The notes beneath the pieces were generated by a model. It was not told where the DNA came from and did no database searches. It saw only the letters and a list, made by a program, of their open reading frames with translations. From Rheinheimera hassiensis (GTDB lineage Bacteria > Pseudomonadota > Gammaproteobacteria > Enterobacterales > Alteromonadaceae): DNA of 64,000 nucleotides. Position numbers and translations under genes: made by a program. The stretch spans positions 62,001 through 126,000 of the forward strand of contig NZ_JAKUJZ010000011.1 in assembly GCF_022436675.1 (NCBI RefSeq), given 5' to 3'. The stretch's first letter is position 1, and each line of letters starts with the position of its first letter. Below are positions 1 through 11,100 of this stretch, piece after piece.

Positions 1-409
1 CTTCATCGTCTACAGTTTTTTTCAGTAGAGCCCGTGCCATGGGTGAGTCGATAGAAATGTAATCTTTGCGGCCGTATATTTCATCCGGCCCGACAATACG
101 AAAGCTCAGCTGCTCGTCCTGTTCGTTTTCAATCTCAACCCAGGCGCCAAAAAATACCTTGCCATCCTGCTGCGGCGAGTAATCTACCACGCGCAGCACT
201 TCCAGCCGTTTGCGTAAAAAACGAATGCGGCGATCAGTTTCACGCAGCAGTTTTTTATTGTACTGATAATCTGCGTTTTCACTGCGATCACCCAGGCTGG
301 CAGCCCAGGCTACTTTGGCTGTTACCTCGGGGCGTTTTTCCCGCCATAAATAGTTCAGCTCATGTTGTAAGGCTTCAAAGCCTTCACGGGTAATTAAGTC
401 GGTTCGCAT
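1..409 (-). CDS. greB: Transcription elongation factor GreB (3' end cut by window edge)
   Basis: GreB binds the RNA polymerase secondary channel and stimulates cleavage of backtracked transcripts. The 136 visible residues begin [14 protein letters not shown] and run through the N-terminal coiled coil with the conserved tip [14 protein letters not shown]. The catalytic acidic pair falls at D41 and E44, as in E. coli GreB. The C-terminal FKBP-like domain starts with [16 protein letters not shown] and is cut at the window edge after the conserved [13 protein letters not shown] stretch. The gene starts at the ATG on the complement of 407-409 and reads out of the window, divergent from the small lipoprotein gene. 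GreB rather than GreA is chosen because of the basic patch and the [15 protein letters not shown] signatures. Confidence 0.96.
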   Translation of the reverse strand, partial: MRTDLITREGFEALQHELNYLWREKRPEVTAKVAWAASLGDRSENADYQYNKKLLRETDRRIRFLRKRLEVLRVVDYSPQQDGKVFFGAWVEIENEQDEQLSFRIVGPDEIYGRKDYISIDSPMARALLKKTVDDE

Positions 410-666
410 TGTGTTGGTGTCGTTCGGTAAAAGCAGGCCGGGAATGGTAGCAGTTTTTATTGTATCTGGGCTATTTGCCGCCATAATTTTGACAGCTGCG
501 CTGTGGTACGAGCTTGGGTTTTTATTTTATTTTTTTTAAAAACATTGGCTTAAATTATAATTTAAAATATTTCTTCACTGTCATTTAGATGTAACAAAAA
601 TATGCTAGCTAGCGGGGGCGGCCTTGGCTATAGTTACTTCACTGGTGAAAAAAGAGGTAACAGCGC

Positions 667-873
667 ATGAAAATAAAATTATTAAGCGTGGCAGTATCAT
701 TGATGGTTATAGCCCTGGCAGGTTGCTCAACAGCGCCAGCCAAATACACTTATGTGATAGATCCGGATTTAGCAGAACAAGCAGACAATTTAACCCGCAC
801 CAGTGCTCATACAGGCCATGTAGTATGGGTTAACCCGCCGATGAAGCGGGTACCGGTGAGTGAGCAAAAATAA
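667..873 (+). CDS. Small predicted lipoprotein, function unknown
   Basis: This 68-residue protein starts MKIKLLSVAV and has a type II signal peptide with lipobox LAGC, so Cys20 would be the lipidated residue. The mature part is only about 48 residues and polar, with no domain that I recognise. AAAGAGGTAA just upstream of the ATG is a convincing ribosome binding site. A longer overlapping reading frame starting at 624 is in another frame and has no lipoprotein signal. The gene is followed by a good hairpin terminator at 900-930, so it is probably monocistronic and separate from ompR. What is seen is the lipoprotein signal; any envelope role is inference. Confidence 0.75.
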   Translation: MKIKLLSVAVSLMVIALAGCSTAPAKYTYVIDPDLAEQADNLTRTSAHTGHVVWVNPPMKRVPVSEQK

Positions 874-899
874 GCTGACAAACTTTGTAACATAAAGAA

Positions 900-930
900 C
901 CGCCAAGGTTTTTCGCCATGGCGGTTTTTT
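900..930 (+). terminator. Intrinsic terminator after the small lipoprotein gene
   Basis: CCGCCAAGG (900-908) pairs with CCATGGCGG (916-924) with one internal mismatch, and six T follow at 925-930. It separates the lipoprotein gene from ompR. Confidence 0.8.
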
Positions 931-966
931 CGTTTATAGTGAAGCAAATATTGTGGAGGCTTCACT

Positions 967-1692
967 ATGGCCAGTTCAGAAACCCCAAAAATTCTGGTAG
1001 TTGATGATGACATGCGTTTGCGTGCCTTGCTCGAACGTTATCTGGTTGAGCAGGGGTATATAGTGCGCAGCGTGGCAAATTACGAGCAGATGCAACGCCT
1101 GATGGAACGCGAAAACTTCCATTTGGTGGTGCTGGATCTCATGCTGCCGGGTGAAGATGGCTTGTCTATCTGCCGCCGGCTGCGCCAGCAGGAAAATGAA
1201 ATTCCGATCATTATGCTAACGGCAAAAGGCGATGAAGTAGATCGCATCATTGGCCTGGAAATGGGCGCTGATGACTACTTACCCAAGCCATTTAACCCGC
1301 GCGAGCTGTTGGCGCGTATCCGTGCAGTAATGCGGCGCAAAAGTAAAGAGCTGCCGGGTGCCCCTAGCCAGGCCGAGGGCATGGTGGAATTTGGCCCGTT
1401 TAAATTTAATCTGGCCACGCGTGAAATGCGCAAGGGCGAGCAGTTATTACCGCTAACCAGTGGCGAATATGCGGTACTTAAAGTACTGGTAAGCCATCCG
1501 CGGGAACCGTTATCGCGTGACAAGTTAATGAACCAGGCTCGGGGGCGTGATTACTCCGCTATGGAACGCAGCATCGATGTGCAGGTATCGCGCCTGCGCC
1601 GGATGCTGGAAGATGACGCCGCGAACCCGCGCTATATTCAAACGGTATGGGGCCTGGGGTATGTGTTTGTACCGGATGGCAGCGTCAGCTAG
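967..1692 (+). CDS. ompR: Osmolarity response regulator OmpR
   Basis: This 241-aa response regulator pairs with the EnvZ kinase and controls outer-membrane porin and stress genes in relatives. The receiver domain (about residues 7-120) shows the acidic cluster D13-D15, the phospho-acceptor D57 in VVLDLMLPGEDG, T85 and K107 in PKPF. The C-terminal winged-helix DNA-binding domain (about 138-236) carries LTSGEYAVLKVLVSHP and ends VWGLGYVFVPDG, as in E. coli OmpR, and the length matches. GGAGG lies about 6 bases before the ATG. The stop TAG is immediately followed by the envZ ATG, so the two genes are translationally coupled. Confidence 0.97.
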   Translation: MASSETPKILVVDDDMRLRALLERYLVEQGYIVRSVANYEQMQRLMERENFHLVVLDLMLPGEDGLSICRRLRQQENEIPIIMLTAKGDEVDRIIGLEMGADDYLPKPFNPRELLARIRAVMRRKSKELPGAPSQAEGMVEFGPFKFNLATREMRKGEQLLPLTSGEYAVLKVLVSHPREPLSRDKLMNQARGRDYSAMERSIDVQVSRLRRMLEDDAANPRYIQTVWGLGYVFVPDGSVS

Positions 1693-2997
1693 ATGCGTTG
1701 CTTCCCGCGCAGTGCCTTTGGCCAGACTGTTTTCCTGATAGGCCTGTTGCTGCTGATCAATCAGTTAGTGTCTTATCTTTCGGTGGCGTTTTATGTGATA
1801 AAACCCACCACGCAACAAATTAATCACCTGATTGCCAAGCAAATTAAAGTGGTTTTTATTGATGTCGGGCATCAGCAATCGGTTTTGTCTAATGAGCTGA
1901 CGGAGCGCTTTCGCGAAGCAACCGGTATTGAAGTGTATACCGAGCAGCAAGCATTGCAGCAGGGCCTGGCTGAGGCCAGTTACTACGGTTATTTCTCTGA
2001 TCTGATGTCGCGCGAACTGGGTGGCGCCGCTGAAGTACGGGTAGCACAGGGCGAAACCTATGCTTTTTGGGTGCGGCCACCACAGGCACCACATTACTGG
2101 GTAAAAGTACCGCTTACCGGGTTGGATGAAACCGACTTTTCACCGCTGACGTTTTATTTGCTGATGATTGGTGTGCTAAGCGTTGGTGGCGGTTGGCTGT
2201 TTGCCCGCCAGTTAAACCGGCCACTAAAAAGCCTGCAGCAGGCTGCATTACAGGTAGGCGGCGGCGAGTTCCCGCCACCTTTGCCAGAGCATAAAGGCTC
2301 TACCGAAATAATTGCCGTAACCAAAGCCTTTAATTATATGGCACGCGGCATTCGCCAGCTGGAGCAGGACAGGGCCTTACTGATGGCTGGCGTATCGCAC
2401 GATTTACGCACCCCGCTAACCCGTATCCGGCTGGCGTCAGAGATGATGCAAGAGCCGGACAATTGGATCCGCGAGGGCATTATCAACGATATTGAAGATA
2501 TGAACGCCATTATCGACCAGTTTATTGACTACCTGCGCCACCACAAAGAAGAACCCGGCCAGAAAGAAAACCTTAATACCCTGGTGCGGGAGCTGGTGCA
2601 GGCCGAGCATTTACAGCAGCGCCATATTGCCACCGTGCTGGCAGATAACCTACCGGAAGTGATGTTACGACGGATTGCCATAAAGCGGCTGTTGAATAAT
2701 TTACTGGAAAACGCCCTGCGTTACAGCGATGGCGATATTGAAATAACTACGGGCTACGAGCGCAACCGCAAACGTATTTACCTGCAAATTCGTGATCATG
2801 GCCCCGGCATACCGGAAAGCCAGATGAAAGCCATGTTTGAGCCCTTCACTCAGGGCGATGTAGCCCGTGGCAGCGGTGGTTCAGGCCTGGGACTGGCTAT
2901 TATCAAGAAAATAGTCGATATGCACCATGGCGATATTACGCTGCACAACCATGCTTATGGTGGCTTAGTGGTAACGGTGTATTTGCCGTTGCGCTAG
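1693..2997 (+). CDS. envZ: Osmosensor histidine kinase EnvZ
   Basis: This inner-membrane sensor kinase phosphorylates and dephosphorylates OmpR. It has 434 residues. A first membrane helix (about 12-35) and a second (about 150-170) frame a periplasmic sensor segment. A HAMP linker (about 171-225) leads to the H-box [16 protein letters not shown], with phospho-accepting H236. The ATP-binding domain follows with N-box [14 protein letters not shown]1 DHGPGIPE and G2 [11 protein letters not shown]. The ATG sits directly on the ompR stop with no gap. Length and all boxes agree with EnvZ. No T-rich terminator follows; only a hairpin at 3001-3033 with an AATTTTG/CAAAATT stem is seen. Confidence 0.96.
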   Translation: MRCFPRSAFGQTVFLIGLLLLINQLVSYLSVAFYVIKPTTQQINHLIAKQIKVVFIDVGHQQSVLSNELTERFREATGIEVYTEQQALQQGLAEASYYGYFSDLMSRELGGAAEVRVAQGETYAFWVRPPQAPHYWVKVPLTGLDETDFSPLTFYLLMIGVLSVGGGWLFARQLNRPLKSLQQAALQVGGGEFPPPLPEHKGSTEIIAVTKAFNYMARGIRQLEQDRALLMAGVSHDLRTPLTRIRLASEMMQEPDNWIREGIINDIEDMNAIIDQFIDYLRHHKEEPGQKENLNTLVRELVQAEHLQQRHIATVLADNLPEVMLRRIAIKRLLNNLLENALRYSDGDIEITTGYERNRKRIYLQIRDHGPGIPESQMKAMFEPFTQGDVARGSGGSGLGLAIIKKIVDMHHGDITLHNHAYGGLVVTVYLPLR

Positions 2998-3040
2998 TGC
3001 TTGGTTTGTAAATTTTGTTGCAAAATTAGCCAAAAACAAC

Positions 3041-3069
3041 TTGTCAATTTGTAATTATTTGTATATCTT
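3041..3069 (+). promoter_or_regulatory. Candidate sigma-70 promoter of the two-partner secretion operon
   Basis: TTGTCA at 3041-3046 and TATCTT at 3064-3069 are separated by 17 bases in very AT-rich DNA. A start near 3076 would place the whole GEMM-type element in the 5' leader of the tpsB transcript. An alternative -10 is TATATC at 3062-3067 with a 15-base spacer. This is pattern-based only. Confidence 0.45.
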
Positions 3070-3117
3070 GCAACCGTTCAGCTTGAGTTCACACTTGAAA
3101 TAAGTGTTCCTTCCCAG

Positions 3118-3232
3118 GCTAAGACAATTAAAAGGCAAACTGTACCGAAAGGGCAGGACGCAAAGCCGCTGGTCTAACAGTATTGTTTCAATACTAATGA
3201 TGGCAGAGGTTACATTAGCTTAGTCGCATCCT
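3118..3232 (+). promoter_or_regulatory. Probable cyclic-di-GMP-I (GEMM-I) riboswitch aptamer in the tpsB leader
   Basis: The leader contains the conserved blocks of the GEMM-I aptamer in order: GCAAAC at 3135-3140, a short P2 helix capped by a GAAA tetraloop at 3147-3150, the near-invariant GGACGCAAAGCC at 3156-3167, GGTCTAA at 3171-3177, a perfect 7-bp P3 hairpin (AGTATTG/CAATACT, 3179-3195) and the tetraloop-receptor side GGCAGAGGTTAC at 3202-3213. CTAAG at 3119-3123 can pair with CTTAG further 3' to close P1. In known members this RNA binds c-di-GMP and often precedes adhesin and motility genes. About 150 bases separate it from the tpsB start. That stretch holds a TGTACA/TGTACA hairpin (3238-3262) but no obvious T-run, so on/off polarity and mechanism cannot be read from the sequence. 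The exact ligand (c-di-GMP or cGAMP) was not assigned. Confidence 0.85.
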
Positions 3233-3379
3233 CCTGATGTACAGCAACGCTGCCCATGTACAGCAGTACTGATTTGCGCTTCCTGTGTAGTTTGTCTTTT
3301 ATGCAACCGGAAATTTATTTTTCAGTATCTGTGCGCGTTTAACGCTCAGGCAGATTAGTGCAGGGAAGACTTAACAGTA

Positions 3380-5101
3380 ATGTTGCTCCGAAAAATACCA
3401 TTAGGCGTATCTGAGATACTGCTGACGTCTTTGCTGGTTGTGTTGTGGTTTACTGCAAGTGCTTTGCATGCACAGGAACAATCACTATCTGATCACGAAA
3501 AGATGCTAAAGCAGGGGCTGGATCGTCTTGAGCATCAGATAGCGCCCTTGCGCGAGCGGCCTGACGTTCGCTTGCAGCAGCCTAAACAGGCCACAACAAA
3601 CTTCTCTGATATTGAAACTGCCGGCAATTGTTTTGATATCTCTGCTATTCACCTGCAGGGCGCCCAGATTATTTCTGCGGCCTTGATCGAAAAAGCAACC
3701 TTACCTTATCTGAATCAATGCCTTGGGCTTGAGCATATTAATGCGCTGCTTGGCGTAATATCTAATTTGTATCTTGAACAGGGCTATGTAACCAGCCGGG
3801 CCTATATAGCGCCGCAGGATTTGTCTGACGGCAGTTTAGATATTGTTGTTATGGAAGGTGTGATTGAAGGCATTAGCTCTGCCGACGGCAGCATCAGCCC
3901 TACACAGCTGAAATGGGCTTTCCCGGCATATGCTGAAACAGTGCTTAATATCCGCGATATTGAACAGGGCGTTGAGAACTTAAATGCACTGGGGCAAAAC
4001 AATGCCACTGTAGCGCTTAACCCGGGTGCTGAACAAGGCGGAACCCAGGTTGTAATAAGTAACCAGCTATCCAGGGCGTGGCGCGGCTCGCTGGGCATTA
4101 ATAATAGCGGTGTTGACAGCACCGGCGAGTATCAGCTGGATGGCAATCTGGTGTTTGATAACCTGTTGGGGGTAAACGACACTAGCTTTTTTTCCGCATC
4201 AACCAATATTGGTAAACATGAGTTACCGCATGCGTTATCCCGCAGTTATGCCATGTCCTGGTCAATGCCGGTGGCGTACTGGCAGTGGTCATTACAAAAT
4301 AGTTTTTATGAGTATGAACAAACGGTTATTGGTAATGTTGTTAATTTTTCGATTCATGGCTCGTCACTTAACAGCAGTGTTCAGCTTAACCACACACTAT
4401 ACCGCGGCCAAACCGGCAAATTGGATCTCTCAGCCAGTTTTATCCGCAAAGACAGTAAGAATTATATTGAAGATGTATTTTTAGAAACGTCGTCCCGCAC
4501 GCTTTATATCTGGGATCTGGCTGGCAGCTACCGGCACTTTTTACCTCAGGGCACCTTCAGTGTAAATGCTCATATTCATAAAAGTGTGCCTTGGTTTGGT
4601 GCCAAACAACAGTTAGTTGCAGCTGAGGACGATTTTCAGTTTACCAAGTATCAGCTGAACCTTGGTTATAACACCCAGTTTCATCTGGGCGCTATGCCGG
4701 TGCTCTATGCTGTGGCGGCTGATTTTCTTTATTCCCCTAAAGTGATCCTTGCATCGGAAGGCCTGACAGTAGGTGGCCGTTACTCGGTGCGGGGCTTATC
4801 GCAAAGTAGCTTGTTTGGTTACAAAGGCGGTTATATCCGCAACGACTTTAGCTTGCCCGCAGAAACCTCCTGGCCCTGGCTGGATCAGGTGCAGTATTAC
4901 GCCGGTGTTGATATTGGCTCATCCAATTTACCAGAGTATCCCGACAGAGGTTCTGAGTGGGTGGCGGGTTCTGTCGTCGGTATTAAATTGTACGACCGTA
5001 ATCTCAGCGTCAATATTTCTTATGCCAGAGCACTGCGGGTGCCTGATTTTTTGCAGCAAAAACAACAGGAAATCGATTTTTCTGTCCGGCTCAGTTTTTA
5101 A
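3380..5101 (+). CDS. Two-partner secretion outer-membrane transporter, TpsB/ShlB family
   Basis: TpsB proteins are 16-strand outer-membrane pores that recognise the TPS domain of their partner exoprotein and export it. This 573-aa protein has a signal peptide ending near residue 31 (ALHA-QEQ), an N-terminal helix/linker, and two POTRA domains (about 80-160 and 165-230). C84 and C114 in the first POTRA could form a disulfide. The beta-barrel follows, with the family's loop-6 motif VRG at 470-472 (GGRYSVRGLSQSSLFGYKGG) and a C-terminal strand ending in Phe (FSVRLSF), the usual outer-membrane targeting signal. A weak GGGAAG ribosome site precedes the ATG by about 11 bases. The gene ends 45 bp before the giant TpsA gene and shares its riboswitch leader. 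Family assignment is firm; the specific name (fhaC, hecB or cdiB) cannot be decided. Confidence 0.93.
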   Translation: MLLRKIPLGVSEILLTSLLVVLWFTASALHAQEQSLSDHEKMLKQGLDRLEHQIAPLRERPDVRLQQPKQATTNFSDIETAGNCFDISAIHLQGAQIISAALIEKATLPYLNQCLGLEHINALLGVISNLYLEQGYVTSRAYIAPQDLSDGSLDIVVMEGVIEGISSADGSISPTQLKWAFPAYAETVLNIRDIEQGVENLNALGQNNATVALNPGAEQGGTQVVISNQLSRAWRGSLGINNSGVDSTGEYQLDGNLVFDNLLGVNDTSFFSASTNIGKHELPHALSRSYAMSWSMPVAYWQWSLQNSFYEYEQTVIGNVVNFSIHGSSLNSSVQLNHTLYRGQTGKLDLSASFIRKDSKNYIEDVFLETSSRTLYIWDLAGSYRHFLPQGTFSVNAHIHKSVPWFGAKQQLVAAEDDFQFTKYQLNLGYNTQFHLGAMPVLYAVAADFLYSPKVILASEGLTVGGRYSVRGLSQSSLFGYKGGYIRNDFSLPAETSWPWLDQVQYYAGVDIGSSNLPEYPDRGSEWVAGSVVGIKLYDRNLSVNISYARALRVPDFLQQKQQEIDFSVRLSF

Positions 5102-5146
5102 ACAAAACGTTTTTAAATAAAAAGTTTTTAAGCTAAGGAAGCGAGC

Positions 5147-8100
5147 ATGTTAACCATGAAATGGCGTGTCATAGTTGCCAGAACCCTGATCCTGGTAATG
5201 GCGGGTAATCCGGTTATTTTTGCTGCGCATGGCATGGAGCGCACTGCTAACGAGCATCTCGACAGGCAGGTTACCGAGCAGCGCGAGATGGTTCGTATGC
5301 GGCAACAACTGGCTGCTGCACAGGTGAGAGCTGCACAAACCGCGGCGCAGGCAACCGCGCCGACAAGCACCGGTGTCAGCCTGGCCAATGGACAACAAGC
5401 CGGCATTAAAACATCGGCTAATGGGACAACAGTTGTTGATATTGCCGCCCCTAGCCAGCGCGGTGTGTCGCATAACCGGTTTAATCATTTTAATGTGCCG
5501 GCACAAGGCCTGATCCTTAATAACAGCAAAGATCCACTGATTTCTGTACTGGGCGGCTGGACTGACGGTAACCGTCGACTTACCGGCGGTACCGCCGGCC
5601 TTATTCTGGCCGAAGTAACCGGCGGCACTCGTTCCAGCTTACTGGGTTATACCGAGGTTTTGGGAGATGCAGCAGAGTTTGTGCTGGCAAACCCTAATGG
5701 CATTACCTGTAACGGTTGTGGTTTTATTAATACGCCACGTGTTGTGCTGGCTACCGGTATCCCTGATCTGTTAAACGGTGAATTGATAGGCATTAATATC
5801 TCCGGCGGTGATGTGCGTATCGAAGGCGCGGGCCTTAATGCGTCGAATGTCAGCAAGTTTGACATCCTCACCCGTGCCATTCAGCTCAATGCTGCACTAT
5901 ACGCCGACGAGCTGAATATTCGTACCGGCAGCAATTACTACGATTTTAGCACCGGTCAGGTGCAGGCAAATGCAGAACAGGCCGCTGGTAGCTCTGCTTA
6001 TCAGTTTGCGTTAGATGCTTCAGCGCTGGGCGCCATGTATGCCAACAGTATTAGCCTGATAGGTACCGAAAAAGGTTTAGGGGTGCGCAGTGACGGGCTG
6101 ATTAACAGTGTTGATAGTTTACAACTTAGCGCTGATGGCAAACTGCAGCTAAAAGATACTGTTGCCGGTGGTAACCTGGCACTACACTCACAGCAGGCCG
6201 ATATTGTTACCAGCGGCACTACCTATGGCCAAAATGTTAATATTGAACTGGCAGGTACACTGCATAACAGCGGTGTCATTGCCGCTGCAGACACGATGCA
6301 AGTGGTCGCTTCCGGCATGCAGCAAAGTGGCGATCTGATTGCCGGGGTTAATTTGCAGGGCGAGTGGCAGCAAAGCGCCACGCAGCAACTTACTGTTAGC
6401 GGTGAGCTGGTTAACCAGGGTCGCATTATCAGCCAGGGGCAGCAAACGCTGGCAGCAGCTCAGCTACAGAACGCGGCCGGTGCACTGTTACAAGGCGGCG
6501 TTGCAAATATCTCCACACAATCGCTGAATAACCAAGGCGTTATAAACAGCGCCAGCCTGACATTAGATGCTAACACGGCACAGAGTTCCGGCCATATTCA
6601 GGCGCAGCAACTTAATATCAATGCCCGGCAGTTTAACTTGCTCGATGGCGTGGTATATCAGTCTGGCACAGACGGTAGTTTTAACTTCAGCGGTGAAAAC
6701 CTGCTGCTAGCCAGTGGTTTACTGGCTGCTGACGGTGCTACAAAGGTTATTGCATCAGGTGAAATACGTAATAATACCAACTGGTTAAGTGCCGGTAATG
6801 CCGACATTAGCGCAACAGATATTATCAACAGCGGCACTTTACAACTGCTGGCCGGCTCTGATGTAACTGCAGATACATTAAATAACACCGGCAATATGTT
6901 GTTTGCCGGTGAACAGGCCGCTGCACTTAATATAAACAATACACTAAATAATCAGGCTGGTTTGCTGCAATTTAGTAGCGATGCCACGCTTTCAGGCGCA
7001 AATATTAACAACGATGCCGGGCAAATTTATCATCTGGGGCAGGGCAATATTTCTCTGCAGGCGGCAGGGCAGTTAACCAACCGCGGCGGCCAGATACTGA
7101 GTAACGGCAATATGGCGCTGGCAGCCCCGCAGGTAGAGAACCAGCAAGGTACGCTTAGCGCTGAGCAGCTTCAGCTTAGTGCAAGCAGTATTAATAGCCA
7201 GGCCGGCAATATACAGGCTACTGCGCTGGACGTAACGACACAGCAGCTGAATAACCAACAGGGCAGTATTGCTGCACTGGGCGAGTCTGGCCAGAGTTTG
7301 CAGTTAAAGATTACCGATACACTGGATAACAGCCAGGGCTTTATATTGGCCAAAGGCCAGCAGCTAAGCCTTAGCACTAAACAGCTTATTAATGATCAGG
7401 GCTCATTGCTGTTGTCTGGCGCTGATGGCTTAACCATCACTGCCAGCGGGCAGTTGCGTAATCAACAGGGCTTGATCCATAGCGGTGGCAGCCTGCGGGT
7501 AAATACCCCCTTGCTTAATAATGAGCAGGGCGAGATCAGCGCCACAGATATCAACGTGGCTGCTACAACGCTGAATAACCAGCAGGGTGTGATTGGCGCA
7601 CAACAGGTAACACTGGAAGGCGCTTATCTGAACAACAGCGCCGGTAATATTGGCGCATTCTCAGCCGCCGGTCACAACCTGACATTAAACTTTAGCCAGG
7701 CTATCGATAACAGCGCACAAGGTATTATTCAAAGTGCCGCTGACGTTGCAGTTATCACCAGCCGGCAGCTCAATAATACTGACGGTAATATTGTACTGGC
7801 AGGCAGCAAGGGCAGCCTGCAGGTACGTGCCACGACACTGCAAAACCAGCGGGGGCAAATTCAAACTAACGGCCAGTTGCTGTTAATTGCCGACAATGTG
7901 CAGAACCAAGCGGGGTATATCGCAGCGCTGGGCGATGTCAGTATTAACGCAACAAGTGTCAACAACAGCGCCGGTCAGATTTTGGCAGATAAGCTGCTAC
8001 TAAGCACAGAGCAGCTAACGAATACCGACGGCATCATTCTGGTGCAGAATGAGCTGAATTTACACAGCCCGTTGCTGGCCAATCTGCGTGGCATTATCTC

Positions 8101-11100
8101 AGCTCAGACACTTAATATAAGCGGCAATACGCTGGACAACACCCGCGGGCAACTGCTGGCAGCTGCAGAGCTGAATATCAACACCGGGCAGTTAACCAAC
8201 CTTGATGGTGTTATCAACAGCCAGCAGACGCTGCAGCTAAGTGCGACAGAGCTAAATAACCGCTCAGGTGTAATACAAGGCGTTAATTCGTTTAGTGCTC
8301 AGGTGCAGGGCAGTACCGATAACCACAGCGGCCAGTTACTGGCTGGTGATAACCTGCAATTACACACCGGCTTGCTTAATAACGCCCAGGGCACAGTAGC
8401 TGCTGGCGGGCAGCTGAATATACACACCACAGAGTTGCAAAATACCGCGGCTGGCGTAATCAGTGCCAGAGAGCTAAATATTACTGCGGCTACGCTGCTC
8501 AATGATACCCAGGCCAGAATAGAAGGGCAGCAACTTCAGTTAACAACCCAATCACTGACCAATGCCGGCACCTTGCTGGCAGCGGGCCAGCAGGGCGACT
8601 CTCTGGTTCTGAATACTGACGTGCTTAATAATCAGGGGCGTATCGAAAGCCATGGTGAAAACCTTAGCCTGACTAATTTGCAGCTTAATAACCAGCAAGG
8701 GCAAATTTACCATCTGGGTACTGGCGTGTTAAGTATTGAAGCACTGGATCAATTGCAAAATCAGGCCGGGCAGTTAATCACTGCTGGCAGGTTGGTGTTG
8801 CAATCAGACACGTTGCTCAATAATGCCGGTGTTATTGAGTCCGCTGACAGTATTAACCTGAATCACAGAGTTCTGAACAATGACGCTGGCAGTATTCTGG
8901 CTGCCGGAATACAAGGCAGCTCTATAGCCAGTGAAGAGTTATCAAACAACAGTGGCATTATTGCAGTAGACAGTGAACTGCTGAATATGACTGCGACAAC
9001 GTTAGCGAATGAAAGTGGCTATATCTTTGCAAATGGTGTTCTGACTGTTGACGCGAAGACGCTGGAAAACCAGCAAGGCGAAATGTTTGCCGGCCGTTTG
9101 GTATTGCGTGCCGATGAAGTCAATAATACCGGCGGCACTCTGCTGGCAAACCGTGAGTATGGGGAGTCGTTTGATATCAACATCAGCGGCACTTTGCATA
9201 ACGAGTCGGGGCAATTATTGGGGGCCGGGCAATCTGCACGCATCAGTACCAATACGCTAAACAATGATACTGGTGTTATCGCGCTTGCGGGAACAGATGT
9301 ACTTACCATTGTTGGTAATAATGTAAACAACAATACCGGGCAGATTTCTGCTGGTGGGCAGTTAGCGTTGCAGGCTCATGTACTGCAGTCAGCTGGGCAG
9401 ATTGGTGCTGCTGATATTAACCTTCAGGTTGACCAGCTCAATAACAGTGGCCAGTTGAGTGCAGAGCAGAGCATACAAATTGTAGCTCAACAAATAGATA
9501 ACAGTGGTCAGTTGGCTGCCCGGCAACTGACTATTTCTGCTGATAATGCAGTTAACAGCGGCACAATGCTGGCGTCCGCAGCAACGGGTGAAAGTATGCT
9601 GCTTAACCTGCAGCAGTTGCGAAACAGCGGTACGATAGTCACTAACGGCACAGCACTCAGGCTCAACCCAATCAAGTTTAATAACGACGGTGGTACATTG
9701 CTGCATACTGGTAGTGGCGTGTTATCCATCGAAACGCTGGATATACTGGACAATTTGGCCGGTGCCATAATCACGAACGGCGATCTTCAGCTTGTTGCAG
9801 AGCAACTGAATAATGATCAGGGTTTGCTGCAGATTGCGGGTACTGCCAGTATAGATGTTTCAGCATTGCATAATCTTAGTGGTGACATCCTGGCACTGGG
9901 AAGCGAGAAGTTAATGCTGACGGTTCAGCAATTACTGGATAATAGCGCAGGCCGGATTATTGGTGGCCAACTGGAAATTAACAGTGCCAATCTGCTTAAC
10001 CAGGCCGGGCAACTAGCCGCTGTCAATGGATCGGGTCAAGCGTTGGCCGTGCATATCAGCGATACACTGGATAATACTAGCGGGCAGATATTGAGTACCG
10101 GGCAGGCGGCACTGATTAGCAGTAATCGTCTGATTAATGCTAATGGTCAGATCCTGCAGGCTGGAGATGGCAGCCTACTGCTGCAGGCAAATGTTATCGA
10201 TAACAATACAGGTGGCCAGATCAGCAGTAGTGGCATGTTGCAGCTAAATGCCAGCCAAGTTACCAATACTGCTGAGATAGTATCTGTAGGTCATTTAGAT
10301 ATTCATACCGATCGCTTAACCAACAGTGGCCTGATACAGGCCGACAGTCTTAACGTTAGTGCACAAGAGCTGAGTAACCGTCATGGCCAATTACTGGCGT
10401 TGGGTAATAACGGTCTGGCGCTGGACGTTGCCAGTACGCTGGATAACCGCGCTGGCTATATTGCAGCTAACAGCCAGCAAATGGTTATCAACGCGGCAGA
10501 GATATTAAACCAGGGCGGCAATATACAAGCCCGCCACGCATTAACAATAGAAGCACAGCAACTAAACAACCAGCAAGGTCTTATCAATGCAGCGGATGCC
10601 ACCTTAACGCTGGGAGAGTTGGATAACACCACGCAGGGCCAACTGCTGGTGGCGGGACAATTAGATCTGGTCAGCCATGAAGTGAATAACGATGGGATAA
10701 TCAGTGCGACCACACTGACTGCAGATATAGCAAAGCTAACAAACCAGGCGGATGGTCAGTTAACGGCAGAAATACTGCAGCTGTCAGGGGGCGATCTGCA
10801 AAACAGCGGATTGATTTATGCCGATAACCTGCAACTACAGGCAGAGCAGTTGCATAACAGTGGGCTGTTGCAGGTGTTGCAGCAAGGCAATATCAATGTG
10901 GTAACCTTGCTTAACCAGCAAGGTTCGATGCTCAGTGGCGATATACTCGCTATTCAGAGCCAGCAACTGAGCAACTCCGGCGGCTTGTTGCAGGGTGGGC
11001 AGATCCAGCTCGACAGTCGGCAACTGCTGAACGATGGTGGTCAAATTCTGGCTCTGGGTGAGCAGGGGCTGACAATGAATGTCAGTGAGCAACTGGATAA

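Noticed and set aside
550-565. Perfect AT palindrome TTAAATTATAATTTAA between greB and the small lipoprotein gene
   Set aside because: Perfect AT-only dyads of this length are not rare in AT-rich promoter DNA, and it resembles no known operator closely enough.
3001-3033. Hairpin after envZ as an intrinsic terminator
   Set aside because: The AATTTTG/CAAAATT stem is AT-rich and followed by A-rich, not T-rich, sequence.
3328-3343. An eighth operator TGTGCGCGTTTAACGC before tpsB
   Set aside because: Only the outer half matches; the conserved GCACA half near the gene is missing.
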